Part shown: positions 63,434 through 64,000 of the stretch, piece by piece
How the letters are laid out: the number at the start of each line of letters is the position of its first letter
Position numbering within the stretch: the first letter of the stretch is position 1
Assembly (NCBI RefSeq): GCF_004212215.1
Contig: NZ_QVFV01000001.1
Span: forward strand, 148,740-212,739
DNA length: 64,000 nt
Direction: 5' to 3'
Source: Leptolyngbya iicbica LK
GTDB taxonomy: Bacteria > Cyanobacteriota > Cyanobacteriia > Phormidesmidales > Phormidesmidaceae
Made by a program: the position numbers and the translations under genes
The notes under the pieces: model-generated
Seen by the model: the letters and a program-made list of their open reading frames with translations, nothing else
Database searches by the model: none
What the model was told of the DNA's origin: nothing

Positions 63434-64000
63434 TTAAGTATCTAGCAGTTGATTTACAAAGTTGGTATAGACTTCCCCAGAGAGAAAATTGGGGTTTTCT
63501 AGCACCATTTGATGGAAGGGGATCGTGGTGGGCAGTCCGGTGATGGCACATTCCCGCAGCGCCCGCTTCATACGGAGGATAGCGGTGGCGCGGTCGGGTC
63601 CCCAGACGATGAGTTTGCCGACGAGGGAATCGTAATAGGGCGGAATTTCATAGTCGGTGTAGACGTGGGAGTCGATGCGGACGCCAGGGCCACCGGGGGG
63701 CAGATAGCCATTGATGCGACCCGGCGCAGGACGGAAATTATATTTCGGGTCTTCGGCGTTAATGCGGCACTCGATCGCGTGTCCTTGCAGGTTCACCTGT
63801 TCTTGGGTGATGGAGAGGCGATCGCCCTGGGCAATCCGAATCTGCTCCCCAATCAGGTCAATGCCCGTGACCATCTCCGTCACGGGATGCTCCACCTGAA
63901 TGCGGGTGTTCATCTCCATGAAGTAGAAGTTGCCGTAGGCATCCACCAGAAACTCCACGGTGCCCGCCCCGACATAATTGATGGACTTCGCGGCTCGCAC
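63434..64000 (-). CDS. accC: Biotin carboxylase, C-terminal part (partial at window edge)
   Basis: The last ~188 residues of acetyl-CoA carboxylase biotin carboxylase. The gene runs out of the window at its 5' end. Within the visible part the ATP-grasp active site is clear: [19 protein letters not shown] with the conserved Glu and Asn, then [17 protein letters not shown] with the catalytic Glu. The remainder is the C-terminal barrel. The end (LLDT) is the true C-terminus. It provides malonyl-CoA for fatty acid synthesis together with AccB and the carboxyltransferase, which are not in the window. Confidence 0.96.
   Translation of the reverse strand: MRAAKSINYVGAGTVEFLVDAYGNFYFMEMNTRIQVEHPVTEMVTGIDLIGEQIRIAQGDRLSITQEQVNLQGHAIECRINAEDPKYNFRPAPGRINGYLPPGGPGVRIDSHVYTDYEIPPYYDSLVGKLIVWGPDRATAILRMKRALRECAITGLPTTIPFHQMVLENPNFLSGEVYTNFVNQLLDT

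Overview
The window is an ordinary stretch of cyanobacterial chromosome. The evidence is photosynthesis genes (psb28, and acsF for chlorophyll synthesis), a phytol kinase-like gene, a PAP/fibrillin gene, a ThiE with the cyanobacterial N-terminal extension, and very frequent HIP1 octamers (GCGATCGC) inside and between genes. The mixture of large multidomain signalling proteins, surface proteins and short interspersed palindromes suggests a filamentous Leptolyngbya- or Phormidium-like cyanobacterium. The genus is an inference. I see no prophage, transposase gene, CRISPR array or rRNA operon.

Layout. 0.5-8 kb: a CyaB-type adenylate cyclase converges on a cellulose synthase-like transferase, followed by pta. 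8-18 kb: a universal stress protein behind a 62-bp tandem duplication, a DUF4336 protein, tRNA-Tyr and tRNA-Thr, a CHASE2 histidine kinase, an MscS channel, DUF190 and an orphan ParA. 17.6-25 kb: phytol kinase-like protein, SUI1-type factor, an SLH plus glycosyl-hydrolase-like protein carrying an in-frame repeat, a PfkB sugar kinase, rsmI and an ABC exporter. 25-31 kb: lexA with its own LexA box, DUF3352, a STAS protein, a VKOR-thioredoxin fusion, pirin, a CPXCG protein and tRNA-Met. 31-41 kb: LysM/M23 peptidase, trmL, gshA, acsF, a Ski2-like helicase and a GNAT. 41-48.5 kb: an ACT-like protein, hydrolases, tRNA-Gln, a fibrillin, a YifB-type ATPase and a TerC exporter. 48.9-53.3 kb: a Ser/Thr kinase-CHASE2 receptor and a REC-GGDEF protein. 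53.8-64 kb: gatA, proline iminopeptidase, a pentapeptide protein, thiE-thiS, psb28-moaB, lnt, dusA and the 3' part of accC.

How genes work together. Several are signalling outputs: cAMP (CyaB), c-di-GMP (GGDEF), two CHASE2 receptors with different kinase outputs, and a STAS switch protein. Others act on the envelope: cellulose synthase, LysM/M23 peptidase, SLH protein, Lnt and MscS. Clear co-transcription candidates are thiE-thiS, psb28-moaB (5 nt apart), gshA-trmL, and tRNA-Gln with the fibrillin gene 12 nt behind it.

Nothing here is an obvious new multi-gene system. The least explained signals are: a four-copy interspersed repeat whose hairpins show compensatory changes (35.7-53.6 kb), a 40-residue membrane smORF with a strong ribosome binding site and an upstream palindrome (46954-47132), an intact 62-codon frame with no start codon (28326-28514), paired GGGACGSGTCCC palindromes, and a repeat element translated inside a surface protein (19012-19108).
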